Of a stretch of DNA of 36,711 nucleotides, positions 16,872 through 26,200 are shown one piece after another. Source of the stretch: Planctomycetaceae bacterium (GTDB lineage Bacteria > Planctomycetota > Planctomycetia > Planctomycetales > Planctomycetaceae); NCBI GenBank assembly GCA_900299185.1, contig OMIV01000260.1, positions 1 through 36,711 on the forward strand. Reading direction: 5' to 3'. A program made the translations under genes and the position numbers. Under the pieces are notes generated by a model. The model saw nothing but the letters and a program-made list of their open reading frames with translations, was not told the origin of the DNA and did no database searches. Each line of letters starts with the position of its first letter. Position 1 is the first letter of the stretch.

Positions 16872-16907
16872 GCGTCGAATGCCGAGATCCCAATTGCTAA
16901 GTCCGAA

Positions 16908-17459
16908 GTGAGTAGTGCCAGTCACAGTCATGCTGCTCTCGATGAGTTGCTGGGCGCAGCGACTCGCTCGGTCATCGCGAGCGGCAATTGGTCCGATCCG
17001 GCCATTTGGGATGGCGGTGTCTTGCCGGTTGAGAACGATGTCGTCGAAGTCCCCGCTGGATTCTCGGTGACGATTGATGGTCTCTTTACCGCGCGGCTTG
17101 CCGGAGTGATGGTGGAAGGCGAGTTACACTTTGCAACTGACCGCAACACTCAACTGACGGTCGATACGCTCATCGTGCATCGCGGCGGACTCTTTGAAAT
17201 GGGTTCGGCAGCTCAACCGATTGCCTCAGATGTGACGGCGACGGTGCTCATTGCTGATCGCGGCACGATTGATCGCGAGCACGATGTCTTTGCTTTGGGA
17301 CGCGGAGTGTTGGCCGAGTCGACGTTCTCGATACATGGCGCAGCGAAGACTTCATTCGCGACTCTACGCGGCGCTGCACGACTCGCATTCGACTCAATGG
17401 CGGAGTGCCGACCGATTGGCGAATCGGCGATCAGCTCGTGCTGGCAGGGACAAACTTAA
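16908..17459 (+). CDS. G8-domain protein, 5' fragment (same frame as the RTX gene)
   Basis: Seen: this frame is open from just after the RTX stop at 16871. The first in-frame start is GTG 16908, with no ribosome site and no signal peptide behind it, which argues against an independent gene. The G8 domain begins at SVIASGNWSDPAIWDGGVLP, followed by VVEVPAGFSVTIDG, LAGVMVEGELHFATDRNTQL and LIVHRGGLFEMG. The family sequence continues to AKTSFATLRGAARLAFDSMA, then the frame is lost: AECRPIGESA replaces the expected linker, whose sense continues in the -1 frame as GVPTDWRIGDQLVLAGTN. One missing base near 17400-17406 (for example G in GGCGGAG) would explain this. Family knowledge: G8 domains occur in CEMIP, TMEM2 and PKHD1 and in bacterial extracellular proteins. 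Confidence 0.8.
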   Translation: MSSASHSHAALDELLGAATRSVIASGNWSDPAIWDGGVLPVENDVVEVPAGFSVTIDGLFTARLAGVMVEGELHFATDRNTQLTVDTLIVHRGGLFEMGSAAQPIASDVTATVLIADRGTIDREHDVFALGRGVLAESTFSIHGAAKTSFATLRGAARLAFDSMAECRPIGESAISSCWQGQT

Positions 17460-19147
17460 ATGCCTCGGAAGACGAGCAACTCACACTGCTTGGCGTCGAT
17501 GGCGATGCCGTCATCGTGAGGCCGCTGGCCTACTATCACTCATTCCCGACGACGACGCAACCGCTCGATCGGCCGCTCAATATTCATTTGGCGAACCTCA
17601 CGCGGAACGCAGTCATTCGTTCTGAGAGTACAGCTCTCGATCGTCGCGGGCACGTGATGATGATGCATATGGACGACGTCGAGATCGACTATGCGGCGTT
17701 CCTTGATCTCGGTCGCACGGACAAAAAGGAGCGGATCAACGACGTGCTGTTTGATGAGCAAGGGCATGTCATCGCGGGCACGGGGACGAATCCACGCGGA
17801 AGGTACGCGTTGCATTTTCATCGAGGCGGTGTCGTCAATGACGGGCATGCGGCGACCGTGCATGGGTCGGTTGTCGCTCGCAGTCCCGGATGGGGTTTCA
17901 CCAATCACAGCAGCTTCGTGAACTTCACGGACAACGTGAGCTACGACCTCGACGGTGCGGGCTTTGTGACGGAAGCCGGGAACGAAATTGGATCGTTCGT
18001 CGGCAATCTCGCCATTCGCGGGCACGGTTCGGGAGCCGACTACAAGAGCCGAATGGACATTCAAGACTTCGGTCACTCGGGCGACGGCTTCTGGATTCAA
18101 GGGCCGGGAGTCACGGTCGCGAACAATGCAGCGTCTGGCATGACGGGCAACGGGATCGTGCTCTATACGCGGGCTCTCACCGAGTGGGAGCTGCAAGACG
18201 ACAACGCACCGTTCGATCAAGGCACGCTCTTCTTGGCTTCAAATCTTGAGTTCCCTGAGGTCGCGAAGGACGCGAACTACGCCGAAGTCTACGACCTCCC
18301 CGTGCGGCACTTTTACGACAACGAGGCGTATGGCTCCGAGATCGGGATCAATCTCGACTACTTCAGCTATCGCCCTGATGTCGACTTCGTGCGTCCTCGG
18401 CATGCGGTACAAAGCATTGTAGAGAATCTTACAAGCTGGAATTCACGCACGGGTCTCGCGGTGGCTTATGTCTCGCAGACGGATATTCGCAACGCGACGG
18501 TGATTGGCCGCATCGCAAGACCGGCGGGCTATGGAGTGAAAGCTCACATCAAGAGTGTCGGAGTGAACTTTGAGAACTTGCACGTCGAAGGTTTTCTATA
18601 TGGCGTGACGATGCCTCGACGCGGAGTGAACTCAGTTGTCGGCGGGTACTTCAACAACATCGACAACATCACGAACATGTCGATTCAGCAAACCTTGTCT
18701 GACGGCACGCCGGTAGGATTTCCGACACTCGAAAACACGATTCGCGATGTCACGTTCGGCACACTCTCACCGCTCGTGCTTAAAGGTGTCCCGCAACGCA
18801 ACGTCGTGCTGACGAGCTACAACGTCGCCAACAAAGGCTCGTTCGAAAACGTGTTCGAGCCAATGTCGGTGATTCTCGACTTCGGCTCTTTCCACAATCA
18901 ACGAGCGTACTTCGCGTTGCAGTCACCGAACGCGATCGTCTTCCCACTCATCGATCCACTGCTAAACCTCGATTGGATCGGCAAGACGAATCAGCAACTC
19001 GCCAACGAGTTCGGCCTCGCGTTCGGAGGAGCGGTTGCTCCCGATCTCTTCGCGACGTCAGATCAAGTCTTTGCCGACATCGGTCCCTTAACCGATCGAC
19101 TCGTCCGTTTGGCCACATCTGCTGCGGCACGCATCGAGCTGCCGTAA
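17405..19147 (+). CDS. CEMIP-like right-handed beta-helix protein, 3' part after frameshift
   Basis: Seen: 580 residues in the frame that continues the G8 domain (PTDWRIGDQLVLAGTNLNAS). Residues 50-330 match the CEMIP/TMEM2-type core: LTRNAVIRSESTALDRRGH, VMMMHMDDVEIDYAAFLDLG, RTDKKERINDV, then RYALHFHRGGVVNDGHAATV and repeated short strands such as GWGFTNHSSFVNFTDNVSYD and GDGFWIQGPGVTVANNAASG, typical of parallel beta-helix (PbH1) repeats. No membrane segment or anchor is present at the C-terminus. Family knowledge: vertebrate CEMIP and TMEM2 depolymerise hyaluronan; bacterial relatives are uncharacterised. A carbohydrate-acting surface enzyme or adhesin is inferred only. The GTG at 17405 is merely the first start codon in this frame, not a likely true start. 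Confidence 0.8.
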   Translation: MPTDWRIGDQLVLAGTNLNASEDEQLTLLGVDGDAVIVRPLAYYHSFPTTTQPLDRPLNIHLANLTRNAVIRSESTALDRRGHVMMMHMDDVEIDYAAFLDLGRTDKKERINDVLFDEQGHVIAGTGTNPRGRYALHFHRGGVVNDGHAATVHGSVVARSPGWGFTNHSSFVNFTDNVSYDLDGAGFVTEAGNEIGSFVGNLAIRGHGSGADYKSRMDIQDFGHSGDGFWIQGPGVTVANNAASGMTGNGIVLYTRALTEWELQDDNAPFDQGTLFLASNLEFPEVAKDANYAEVYDLPVRHFYDNEAYGSEIGINLDYFSYRPDVDFVRPRHAVQSIVENLTSWNSRTGLAVAYVSQTDIRNATVIGRIARPAGYGVKAHIKSVGVNFENLHVEGFLYGVTMPRRGVNSVVGGYFNNIDNITNMSIQQTLSDGTPVGFPTLENTIRDVTFGTLSPLVLKGVPQRNVVLTSYNVANKGSFENVFEPMSVILDFGSFHNQRAYFALQSPNAIVFPLIDPLLNLDWIGKTNQQLANEFGLAFGGAVAPDLFATSDQVFADIGPLTDRLVRLATSAAARIELP

Positions 19148-19175
19148 GCGAGAAGTGAGACTGCTGACGCGCGGA

Positions 19176-19196
19176 TGCGATGAGTTCTGCATCGCA
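19176..19196. other. Hairpin in the convergent gap between G8 and dnaK-like genes
   Basis: TGCGATG (19176-19182) and CATCGCA (19190-19196) form a perfect 7-bp stem with a 7-base loop, midway in the 78-base gap between two genes that end toward each other. There is no T-run on either strand. It may protect or end both messages, but this is not proven. Confidence 0.35.
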
Positions 19197-19225
19197 CCTG
19201 CTGGCGATGAGAGTGAAGTCAGCTT

Positions 19226-20857
19226 CTACCGCTTCTTGATGGGTGGCGGAGTCTTTGCATTGGGACGCAGCGGAGGCGGGCCGGACTTAGAGTTCTTGGA
19301 TCCCGGCAGTGGCGGTGGCTGACGCTTTTCGGTCAGGTAGTCATCCCAATCTTGAATGGCTTCGTCCGTAAGTCCCGAAGCGCGTTCGATGGCCAGCGTG
19401 GCTTCGATGTTGAGTCGAGGGACGCGAGCCTTCACGGTAAGACGACCGTTCGAGCGATACCGGAAAATAACTTCCACCGGCGTGCCTTGTGGTAAGCCGT
19501 CAGGCAAGTCGCGAATGACACAGCGGCCAATCGGCGTCGAGTTGTTACCGCTCGCATCGCCACCTTGGACCACATTCACAACGACGCTGTACTGGTTGGG
19601 CTTCTGTGTTTGAAAGACAGACTTGGCATTCACGGGCAAGGGCGTGTTGCGCGGGATCATCACCTGCGCTCGCGGACGCCCCGTCGCGGCTTCGACACCC
19701 AGGACACTCAAGGCGTGCGAGTTGACGTTCTGAATGGTCGGCTGAGGAGTGTTGGACGACGTGCCTTGAGCGAGCTTCACTCCCGCGTAGATCGCGGCTC
19801 CATGCGCGACGGCTTCATCGAGTGACAGCGACGCATCGGGGGCTCGGCCACTGAGCTTGGTGAGCATGTTCGCGACCATCGGCATCCGACTTGATCCGCC
19901 CACCAACAGCAGTCGGGTGACATCGCTCCATTCCCATCCGGCTTCACGCAACACAGTTTGAGTAGTGAATCGCGTTCGCTCCAGCAAATCTGCCGAGAGA
20001 TGTTCGAAGGCTTGTCGAGTCAGCGTGGCGCGAATGCCCTCGCCTTTGTGCTCGAAGATGATGCTGACGCTCTCGCGTTGAGAGAGGGAACGCTTCGCAT
20101 CTTCGGCTTCGCGGAGAAGTCGTTGCATGCCCACAGGATCTTCGCGCGGATCAAGGTCCGAGTGCTTCTCCATGAACTTCTGAGCGATCAATTCCACGAG
20201 CCGATAGTCCCAATCAATGCCGCCTAAGTAGACGTCTCCGCCGGTGGCTTTCACGCGGTACTCTTGGCCGGTGATCTCCATGATCGTCACGTCGAACGTA
20301 CCACCGCCGAGATCGTAAATCACAACACGCTCGGTCTTGGCGGACTCACCTTTCTCGTTGAGAAAGCCGCTTTCAACTCCAAACGCAATCGCCGCTGCGG
20401 TGGGTTCGTTGATGATGTCGATGACATCTAAACCCGCGAGCTTGCCGGCATCTTGAGTCGCTTTTCGCCGTGGTTCATTGAAGTAGGCCGGGACCGTGAT
20501 GACCGCTTGAGTAAACGGTCCGATCTTCGTTTCGGCATCGGCCTTCAGCTTGGCGAGCACGAACGACTGAATGACTTCGGGCGGATAAAGCTCACCAGCG
20601 AGTGGCTTGGAGAAAGCGGCTTCACCCATATCACGCTTGGCAAACTGAGCGAGTCGGTCTGGCTCAAGGGCCCCGGCCTTGATGGCTTCTTTCCCCACCA
20701 GCACGCCGTCTTCTTCGAGAAAGACCACGCTGGGTGTGATGAAATCGCCTTCCGAGTTTGGCAGAGACTTCGGTTTGCCGTTTGCATCGAGGTATGCGAT
20801 CACGGAGAAGGTCGTACCAAGATCAATGCCGATGGCTTTGGAAGTTGGAGTGCTCAT
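19226..20857 (-). CDS. Hsp70 (DnaK-like) chaperone lacking the C-terminal lid
   Basis: Seen: 543 residues against about 640 for DnaK. The nucleotide-binding domain is complete: phosphate 1 loop GIDLGTTFSVIAYL, VITVPAYFNEPRRKATQDAG, NEPTAAAIAFG, phosphate 2 loop VIYDLGGGTFDVTI and adenosine motif LLVGGSSRMPMVANML. A substrate-binding beta domain follows (RNTPLPVNAKSVF, VVQGGDASGNNSTPIG, GTPVEVIFRYRSNGRLTVKA). The helical lid is replaced by a Pro/Lys-rich tail (PPPLPGSKNSK ... TPPPIKKR). Family knowledge: lid-less Hsp70s can still bind substrates but with fast exchange, and often serve special partners. It lies 165 bases downstream of, and in the same direction as, a membrane protein with a J-like domain, so the two may be co-transcribed. 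It is not the housekeeping dnaK: no grpE or dnaJ is adjacent. Confidence 0.93.
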   Translation of the reverse strand: MSTPTSKAIGIDLGTTFSVIAYLDANGKPKSLPNSEGDFITPSVVFLEEDGVLVGKEAIKAGALEPDRLAQFAKRDMGEAAFSKPLAGELYPPEVIQSFVLAKLKADAETKIGPFTQAVITVPAYFNEPRRKATQDAGKLAGLDVIDIINEPTAAAIAFGVESGFLNEKGESAKTERVVIYDLGGGTFDVTIMEITGQEYRVKATGGDVYLGGIDWDYRLVELIAQKFMEKHSDLDPREDPVGMQRLLREAEDAKRSLSQRESVSIIFEHKGEGIRATLTRQAFEHLSADLLERTRFTTQTVLREAGWEWSDVTRLLLVGGSSRMPMVANMLTKLSGRAPDASLSLDEAVAHGAAIYAGVKLAQGTSSNTPQPTIQNVNSHALSVLGVEAATGRPRAQVMIPRNTPLPVNAKSVFQTQKPNQYSVVVNVVQGGDASGNNSTPIGRCVIRDLPDGLPQGTPVEVIFRYRSNGRLTVKARVPRLNIEATLAIERASGLTDEAIQDWDDYLTEKRQPPPLPGSKNSKSGPPPLRPNAKTPPPIKKR

Positions 20858-21022
20858 GACGGGCAGGGTAGTGGAGATGACGTTGGTGGTAGAGCCAGGG
20901 TGAAATCACGGGCGTTTGTCGCTCATCGAGATGTTAGACTGGCCGAGTCCCACGCTGGAATTGTTGCGACAGTTGGCCAACAGTCGGGGCGAAACGAACG
21001 ACATGCAACTCGCGAGGCCGCG

Positions 21023-23041
21023 TTAGTTTTCGTCGCCCCACTCGACAGCGAAGTGCAGCGTGTCTGTGAGATAGTCATGCCACAGGCCGTCTCGAAAAAT
21101 GGCCGCATAGGATTCACGCGGACCTCCACTGGGTTGGCCCGGAGCCCAGTTCTTATAGACCTGCTTTTGACCTAACGAGTTGGTCCAGCGTCCGGCAATC
21201 TTCGCGCAGCCAATCAACGTCGGCCCGTGAATGTTTGACGCCACAAAGTCGTTTTCTGCGGCTGAAGAGATCGCGACCAGTCTGCCCTTACGACTGGTCG
21301 CTGCGGCGAGAGCTTGCTTGAACGGCACCTTGTCGGTGGGGAACCAATACCAATTCGTGGACCAGTAAATGGCATCTTCAGGCACGTAGTTCGGTCGGGG
21401 CGGAGTCTTCTTCGTCGGTTTGGTTTCGGTCGTTGTTGTCAGTGGCGTTGATGATGTAGTCAGCGGGGATGTGGTCGTCGACGTACTGGGTTCGACGGGT
21501 TGCGGGAGCAACACACTGAAGGGCGCGATCTCCGAGTTCTTAAGCGGGTCGCCGAGTTGATCGGCTTCCATCACGACGCGAAACCCGATGCGCGGACTCG
21601 ATGCATTGGGGGACTGAGCTGCTCGATAGGCACTGCGCGCCGAGTTGGCCGGACTATCCCAGCTACCGCCGCGATAGACGCGAGTTGACGTCGCCTGGCC
21701 TTCGGGACCGATGGGGTTTTCGAGCCGCGAGTACTCGTAGAACTTCATTGAATACACGTCGTAGCACCACTCCGCAGCATTGCCGTGCATGTCATACAAG
21801 CCCCACGCATTGGGCTTACGAGTGCCGACAGGATGCAGATGCCGCTCGGCGTTGGACTCAATCCAGCCAGAATCGATCAGGTCTGATTCTGCATCGCCGC
21901 AGTTCCATTGGCTTCGAGTACCAGCACGGCAGGCGTATTCCCATTCGGCCTCAGTCGGCAGTCGGCAATGGGCTCGCTCTTTTTGTCCCAGGTTGCGGCA
22001 GAAGGTGACTGCATCGTTCCAATTGATGTCGGTAACCGGCTGCGACGGTAAGGAGATCCCATTGCTGCGACTGACTCCCATCACCGCGTCGTAGGTTGCG
22101 TTGGTGACTTCAAATTTTGACATGAAGAATTGGCGCGGCAGCACGACTCGATGCCGAGGTCGCTCGTCTGTGTTCATCGAGCCGTCTTCGGGGGAGCCCA
22201 TGGAGAGTTCGCCCTTCGGCAGCAGCACAAAGGTCATGCCAAACTGATTGGTGAGTTCTTTGAAGCCGGCTGGATTGGGTTGAGTCGACGAGGTCGCTGT
22301 GCGGGAAGAATTACTACCTGTCTTACTGGCGGCGTTGTTGGTCGATTGGACGGAGGCCGTCGGTTTGCTGTTAGAGTCCGCGGCGTCCACTGAGTCATCA
22401 TCGCGACGCTTCATGCCGGGACGCTTACGGTTTGATTCGTCGAGATCGTTGTCGGCGTCGCTTGGCTGCGAGTCCGGCTCGTCGTTTGAGGCCATCTCGT
22501 TGGGGATCGGCGGCGGAGTGCGATCGCTAAAGATGCGATAACCGACGATGCCGCAGCAGCCCAAGATAACCAGCAATCCGAACGCGACCGCCCAGCCAGG
22601 AATGCCGGCGCCCGATGCCATTTGCATCGGACTTGTGCGGCTTGGGGTGTTGGTGATCGCATCCAGATCAACGTCTGGAACGTCTTGATTGAGGAACGAC
22701 AGTGGGTCGGGTTCAGCTTCGGCAAACTCCACCACAGGAGCTTCGGCGGCTTTTCGCTGAGCATCCAATTGTGCCTGGAGCTTGGCGTCGTACTTGGCCT
22801 TCTTGGCTGGATTGAGCAACACCACTCGAGCTTGGGCGACTTCATTCAGTAACTTTTGCGACAGAGCGACATGCTTGCCTGTGGCGCATTGTTGGAGAAA
22901 CGTCATGACGCGATTGGCGGCGACATCAATCACGTCGGGGTCATCTTCGAAAACGTCGAGCCCCAGCAAGCGATAGTGGTGCGCAGGCTGATCCTTCTTG
23001 GGGATGCCGAGCCACTTGTGATAGGGATCAAAGTCAGCCAT
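21023..23041 (-). CDS. Membrane protein: J-like domain, TM, FGE-fold domain, C-type-lectin-like domain
   Basis: Seen: 672 residues from ATG 23041, chosen because the planctomycete N-terminal motif (DPYHKWLGIPKKDQPAHHYR) begins right there; the frame is open 45 codons upstream but without family sequence. Residues 20-92 resemble a J-domain (HHYRLLGLDVFEDDPDVID ... LLNEVAQARVVLLNPAKKAKYD) but the HPD tripeptide that activates Hsp70 is absent. One TM lies at about 148-170. A charged linker leads to an FGE/SUMF1-fold domain (264-493: FVLLPKGELSMGSPEDG, CRLPTEAEWEYACRAGT, GLYDMHGNAAEW, RVYRGGSWDSPANSARSAYR, GFRVV). The catalytic cysteine pair expected after RGGSW is missing, so sulfatase activation is unlikely. 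A Thr-rich linker precedes a C-type-lectin-like domain (about 552-672). It is divergent from the GYF/WD40 gene over 179 bases. Confidence 0.88.
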   Translation of the reverse strand: MADFDPYHKWLGIPKKDQPAHHYRLLGLDVFEDDPDVIDVAANRVMTFLQQCATGKHVALSQKLLNEVAQARVVLLNPAKKAKYDAKLQAQLDAQRKAAEAPVVEFAEAEPDPLSFLNQDVPDVDLDAITNTPSRTSPMQMASGAGIPGWAVAFGLLVILGCCGIVGYRIFSDRTPPPIPNEMASNDEPDSQPSDADNDLDESNRKRPGMKRRDDDSVDAADSNSKPTASVQSTNNAASKTGSNSSRTATSSTQPNPAGFKELTNQFGMTFVLLPKGELSMGSPEDGSMNTDERPRHRVVLPRQFFMSKFEVTNATYDAVMGVSRSNGISLPSQPVTDINWNDAVTFCRNLGQKERAHCRLPTEAEWEYACRAGTRSQWNCGDAESDLIDSGWIESNAERHLHPVGTRKPNAWGLYDMHGNAAEWCYDVYSMKFYEYSRLENPIGPEGQATSTRVYRGGSWDSPANSARSAYRAAQSPNASSPRIGFRVVMEADQLGDPLKNSEIAPFSVLLPQPVEPSTSTTTSPLTTSSTPLTTTTETKPTKKTPPRPNYVPEDAIYWSTNWYWFPTDKVPFKQALAAATSRKGRLVAISSAAENDFVASNIHGPTLIGCAKIAGRWTNSLGQKQVYKNWAPGQPSGGPRESYAAIFRDGLWHDYLTDTLHFAVEWGDEN

Positions 23042-23220
23042 GTTCGTGAATCTGAAGGCGGAGATGGTCCAATGCTGCGAGGCGAGAAGATAATGCCCAT
23101 GCAGACTTCGGGCATCCGACTCTGTGTTTTGAATGATTAAACCAACGGACGCTTCGACGTGATGAGTGATCGTCAACGCTAAGCCGTGTTACCAACGCTC
23201 AACCAACAACTCTGATTCCG
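23042..23220. promoter_or_regulatory. Divergent promoter region, J-like/FGE gene and GYF/WD40 gene
   Basis: These 179 bases lie between two divergent starts (ATG 23041 leftward, ATG 23221 rightward) and must contain both promoters, which allows joint control. I could not assign -10/-35 boxes with confidence and see no strong palindrome. Confidence 0.35.
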
Positions 23221-26200
23221 ATGACCGATCAAACTGAATGGTTCTACGCTCAAGACGACGAGCAACGCGGGCCGGTGAGCTTTCAAGAATTGGCTCAAAT
23301 GGCAGCCGATGGAGTCTTGGCTCCCGATCAATTGGTGTGGGCCGAGCATCTCGATGATTGGCAACCGGCTGAGACCGTCGACGAACTCTGGGGCGTGCCG
23401 AATTGGCATTACGCACAGAACGACGAGCAACAAGGCCCGGTCACTTGGGTGACGCTCAGGCGGATGGCTCGTGATGGGACATTAAGTCGAGACGATCTGG
23501 TGTGGCATGAATCTCTGCCGGATTGGATTGAGGCTGCTCGAGTGGCGGATCTCTTTCCCAAGAAGAAGTCTGCACCGCCCGTCATCAAGCGAACGGAATC
23601 GTCGAAGTCCGATGCTGACGATCTCGAGCCGATGGAGATCTTTGAGTCGGCTGACGACGCGAAATCTAAGTCTCCGTCGAAGAAGCCCAATGCGGACATC
23701 GAAGCCTTCAAGAGTCTTGGTGCGAGCTTACTGAAGAAGGCCAAAGAAGCCGGCAAGAAGGCGGCGGAAGTGGCCGTCGAACACGGTTCGATCGCGGCGA
23801 AGAAGGCTGCTGAGGTCGCTGCCGAACAAGGCGCGAAGGCCGCGAAGAAAGCCGGTGAGGCAGCGAAGGTCGCCGGACAAAAGGCCGGTGAAGCTGCTCA
23901 AGCGGCGAAGAAGAAAGCCGAAGAGAAGCTCGCCGAGCGACGCAGCAAGAAGGGGCTCGCGGCTACTGCGGATGATGTTGATGCGGACTCGGCACCGAAG
24001 GGATCTTCGTTGTTGAAGAAGCTCATGGTAGGCGGCGGAGTGTTCCTCGCGGGCTGCTTATTGCTGGGGCTCATCGGCAAGATGTTTGGCGGACGCGGCG
24101 GAAGCGACGGCGTCTCTGATGTGACTGAAGCGGTCTCAGAAGAGGGAGCGAACGAAGCGCAGCCGATCGCTGAAAAGGACATTCCCGGCGGCAAGCAAGT
24201 GGTCGATGCCAATCAGTTCGCAAAGGCCGATGGTACCGATGTAAAAGCCGCGCGCGAGCACTTGCGAAGTCTCGAAAAGAGGCAGCGTGAACTGGCGGGT
24301 GAGTTCACTGAATGCCGCGTCTATGGCGAAATTAAAGATCGCGATAACGGCGTCTTGCAGCTTTATGGGCAGGCCATTCCGACGAACGGCGATATCCGCG
24401 CTCCGGGCACACTGCTGGAGAACGGCAACATCGTGATCGTGGACCCGGATCTGAATGCGATCGCGGGTCAGTACTATCGACCGTCGATCCACTTCTACGC
24501 CCAACGCACATTCGGCAAGAACCTCTTCGGTGCCGACGTGCCCATCCTGCATTACGGCCCCGCTCCGGCGCCGGTCAAAGCGATCGTCGCCGAGATCAAG
24601 CAAGCTCGGCAGGACTATGGCAAGGCTCGCAAGGCGGCAGTCGCGGCGTCGCTCAAGAACGTGAGTAAGAAATACTCCACTGAGCAGGGCAAGCCGTTGC
24701 TGACCGCGCTGCTTAAGCAATTGAGGACGATCGAGGACGTCGACGGCGCGGGACTCGGTGATCTGAGGCCGGTCGCCGAGCAACTCGGGATCGCTCCGAT
24801 GTCGGTCGGCAAAGGCGGCTTCGTCTTCGCGAAGCCCGAGTCGGGAGTGGTCGTCGCGACGTCGCTCAATCAAGTCGTCGGCCTGACGTTCGTGGTGCAA
24901 CCAGAATTACTCGCGAAGTACTACCCGTGGGTCGAACAGATGAAGTTTCAAAAGACGGAGCTCGCTCTGCCGCTCGATGTGCCCGCGACTGAGGAAGTCG
25001 CGAAGGCGGTCGGTTGGAACGGATCGTCGTCATGGCCAATTCGCTCGCCTGAGATCGTCGATATCAACCTCTCGGTGCAAAGTGGGAACCCGGAGATCAA
25101 TGACTATCACTTGCTCTGTCTGACCGATGGCGAGCGGTACTCGTTGCTGGCCGTGACCGCCTTCAACAGCAAGGTCGCGTCGCCGTTGCTCGTCTTTGGA
25201 GCGGGCAACGCCGTGCATGATCCGCTGCTCGATGATTCGTTCTCGCCCGAGCTGGGAAGTCCGCGCGCCTATGAAGGCAGCTTGCCGGAGATGAGCATGG
25301 AGTTCGTCACCGGAGCGAAGCCGATGCAGGCTCATTCGAAGCCGGTGCGTGCATTGGCGAGTTCAGCCAAAGGCACGCGCATGGTCTCGGTGGCGGAGGA
25401 CGGCAAGCTCGTGCTGTGGCATGCGAAGACTGGGCGGAAGATCGAGGAATGGGATGTCGGCAGTGGGGCCTTTCACGCGGTCGCCTATCACCCGAACGGC
25501 AAGTCGGTCCTGATCGGTACCGAGCAAGGCGACCTCGTGCATTGGGACATCGACAACGGCAAGAAGATCGCGAGCCTCAAAGGTCATTCGAGCCCTGTGC
25601 TTTCCGTTACCTTTAACGAAGACGGCAAGAAGGCGGCCTCGGGAAGCAAAGACAAAACCGTACGTGTGTGGGACGTTGATGGCGCGGCTGAGCTGAAGTC
25701 GTTGACGGGCTCGACGGATGGCATTGCTCGCGTCGCACTCTCGAAAGACGGCGGTCAGGTTGTCGGAGGAGGTCGCGACGGAATCGTGCGTGTGTGGGAT
25801 ACAAAGACAGGAGCGGAGGTCTCGAAGTTTGATTCTCACACCGCCGGCATTTCAGGAGTCGCGATCTCGCCCGATCAGAAGTCTGTCGTGAGCGGTGATG
25901 AGAATGGCGAACTCCATGTGTGGGGCTTGGCCGACGGGCAGTCGATCCGTCGCCCGTCAGCACCGCGCCGCGCGAGTTCTTCGCCATCAGAACGGAAGAA
26001 AGCGAACCCCATTGAGGGGGTCTCATGGCCCTCTGAGTTGCCGCACTACCTCGTGGTGTATGGCGATGAAACCGTCGCCCTGTTTCCGAGCACGACCGGC
26101 ACGGCGTCGTTCGTTTTGCAGGAGCTCGGCAACAAGGATCGCCCGACATGCAGCCTGCTCGCGAATAGCGGCAAGTATGCGTTTGCTGGGAACGAGAGTG

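Noticed and set aside
20453-21175. 240-codon rightward open frame over the Hsp70-like gene
   Set aside because: Antisense to highly conserved Hsp70 motifs; a shadow.
21282-22250. Active formylglycine-generating enzyme that would activate sulfatases
   Set aside because: The cysteine pair needed for catalysis is not found after the RGGSW motif, and no sulfatase gene is in the window.
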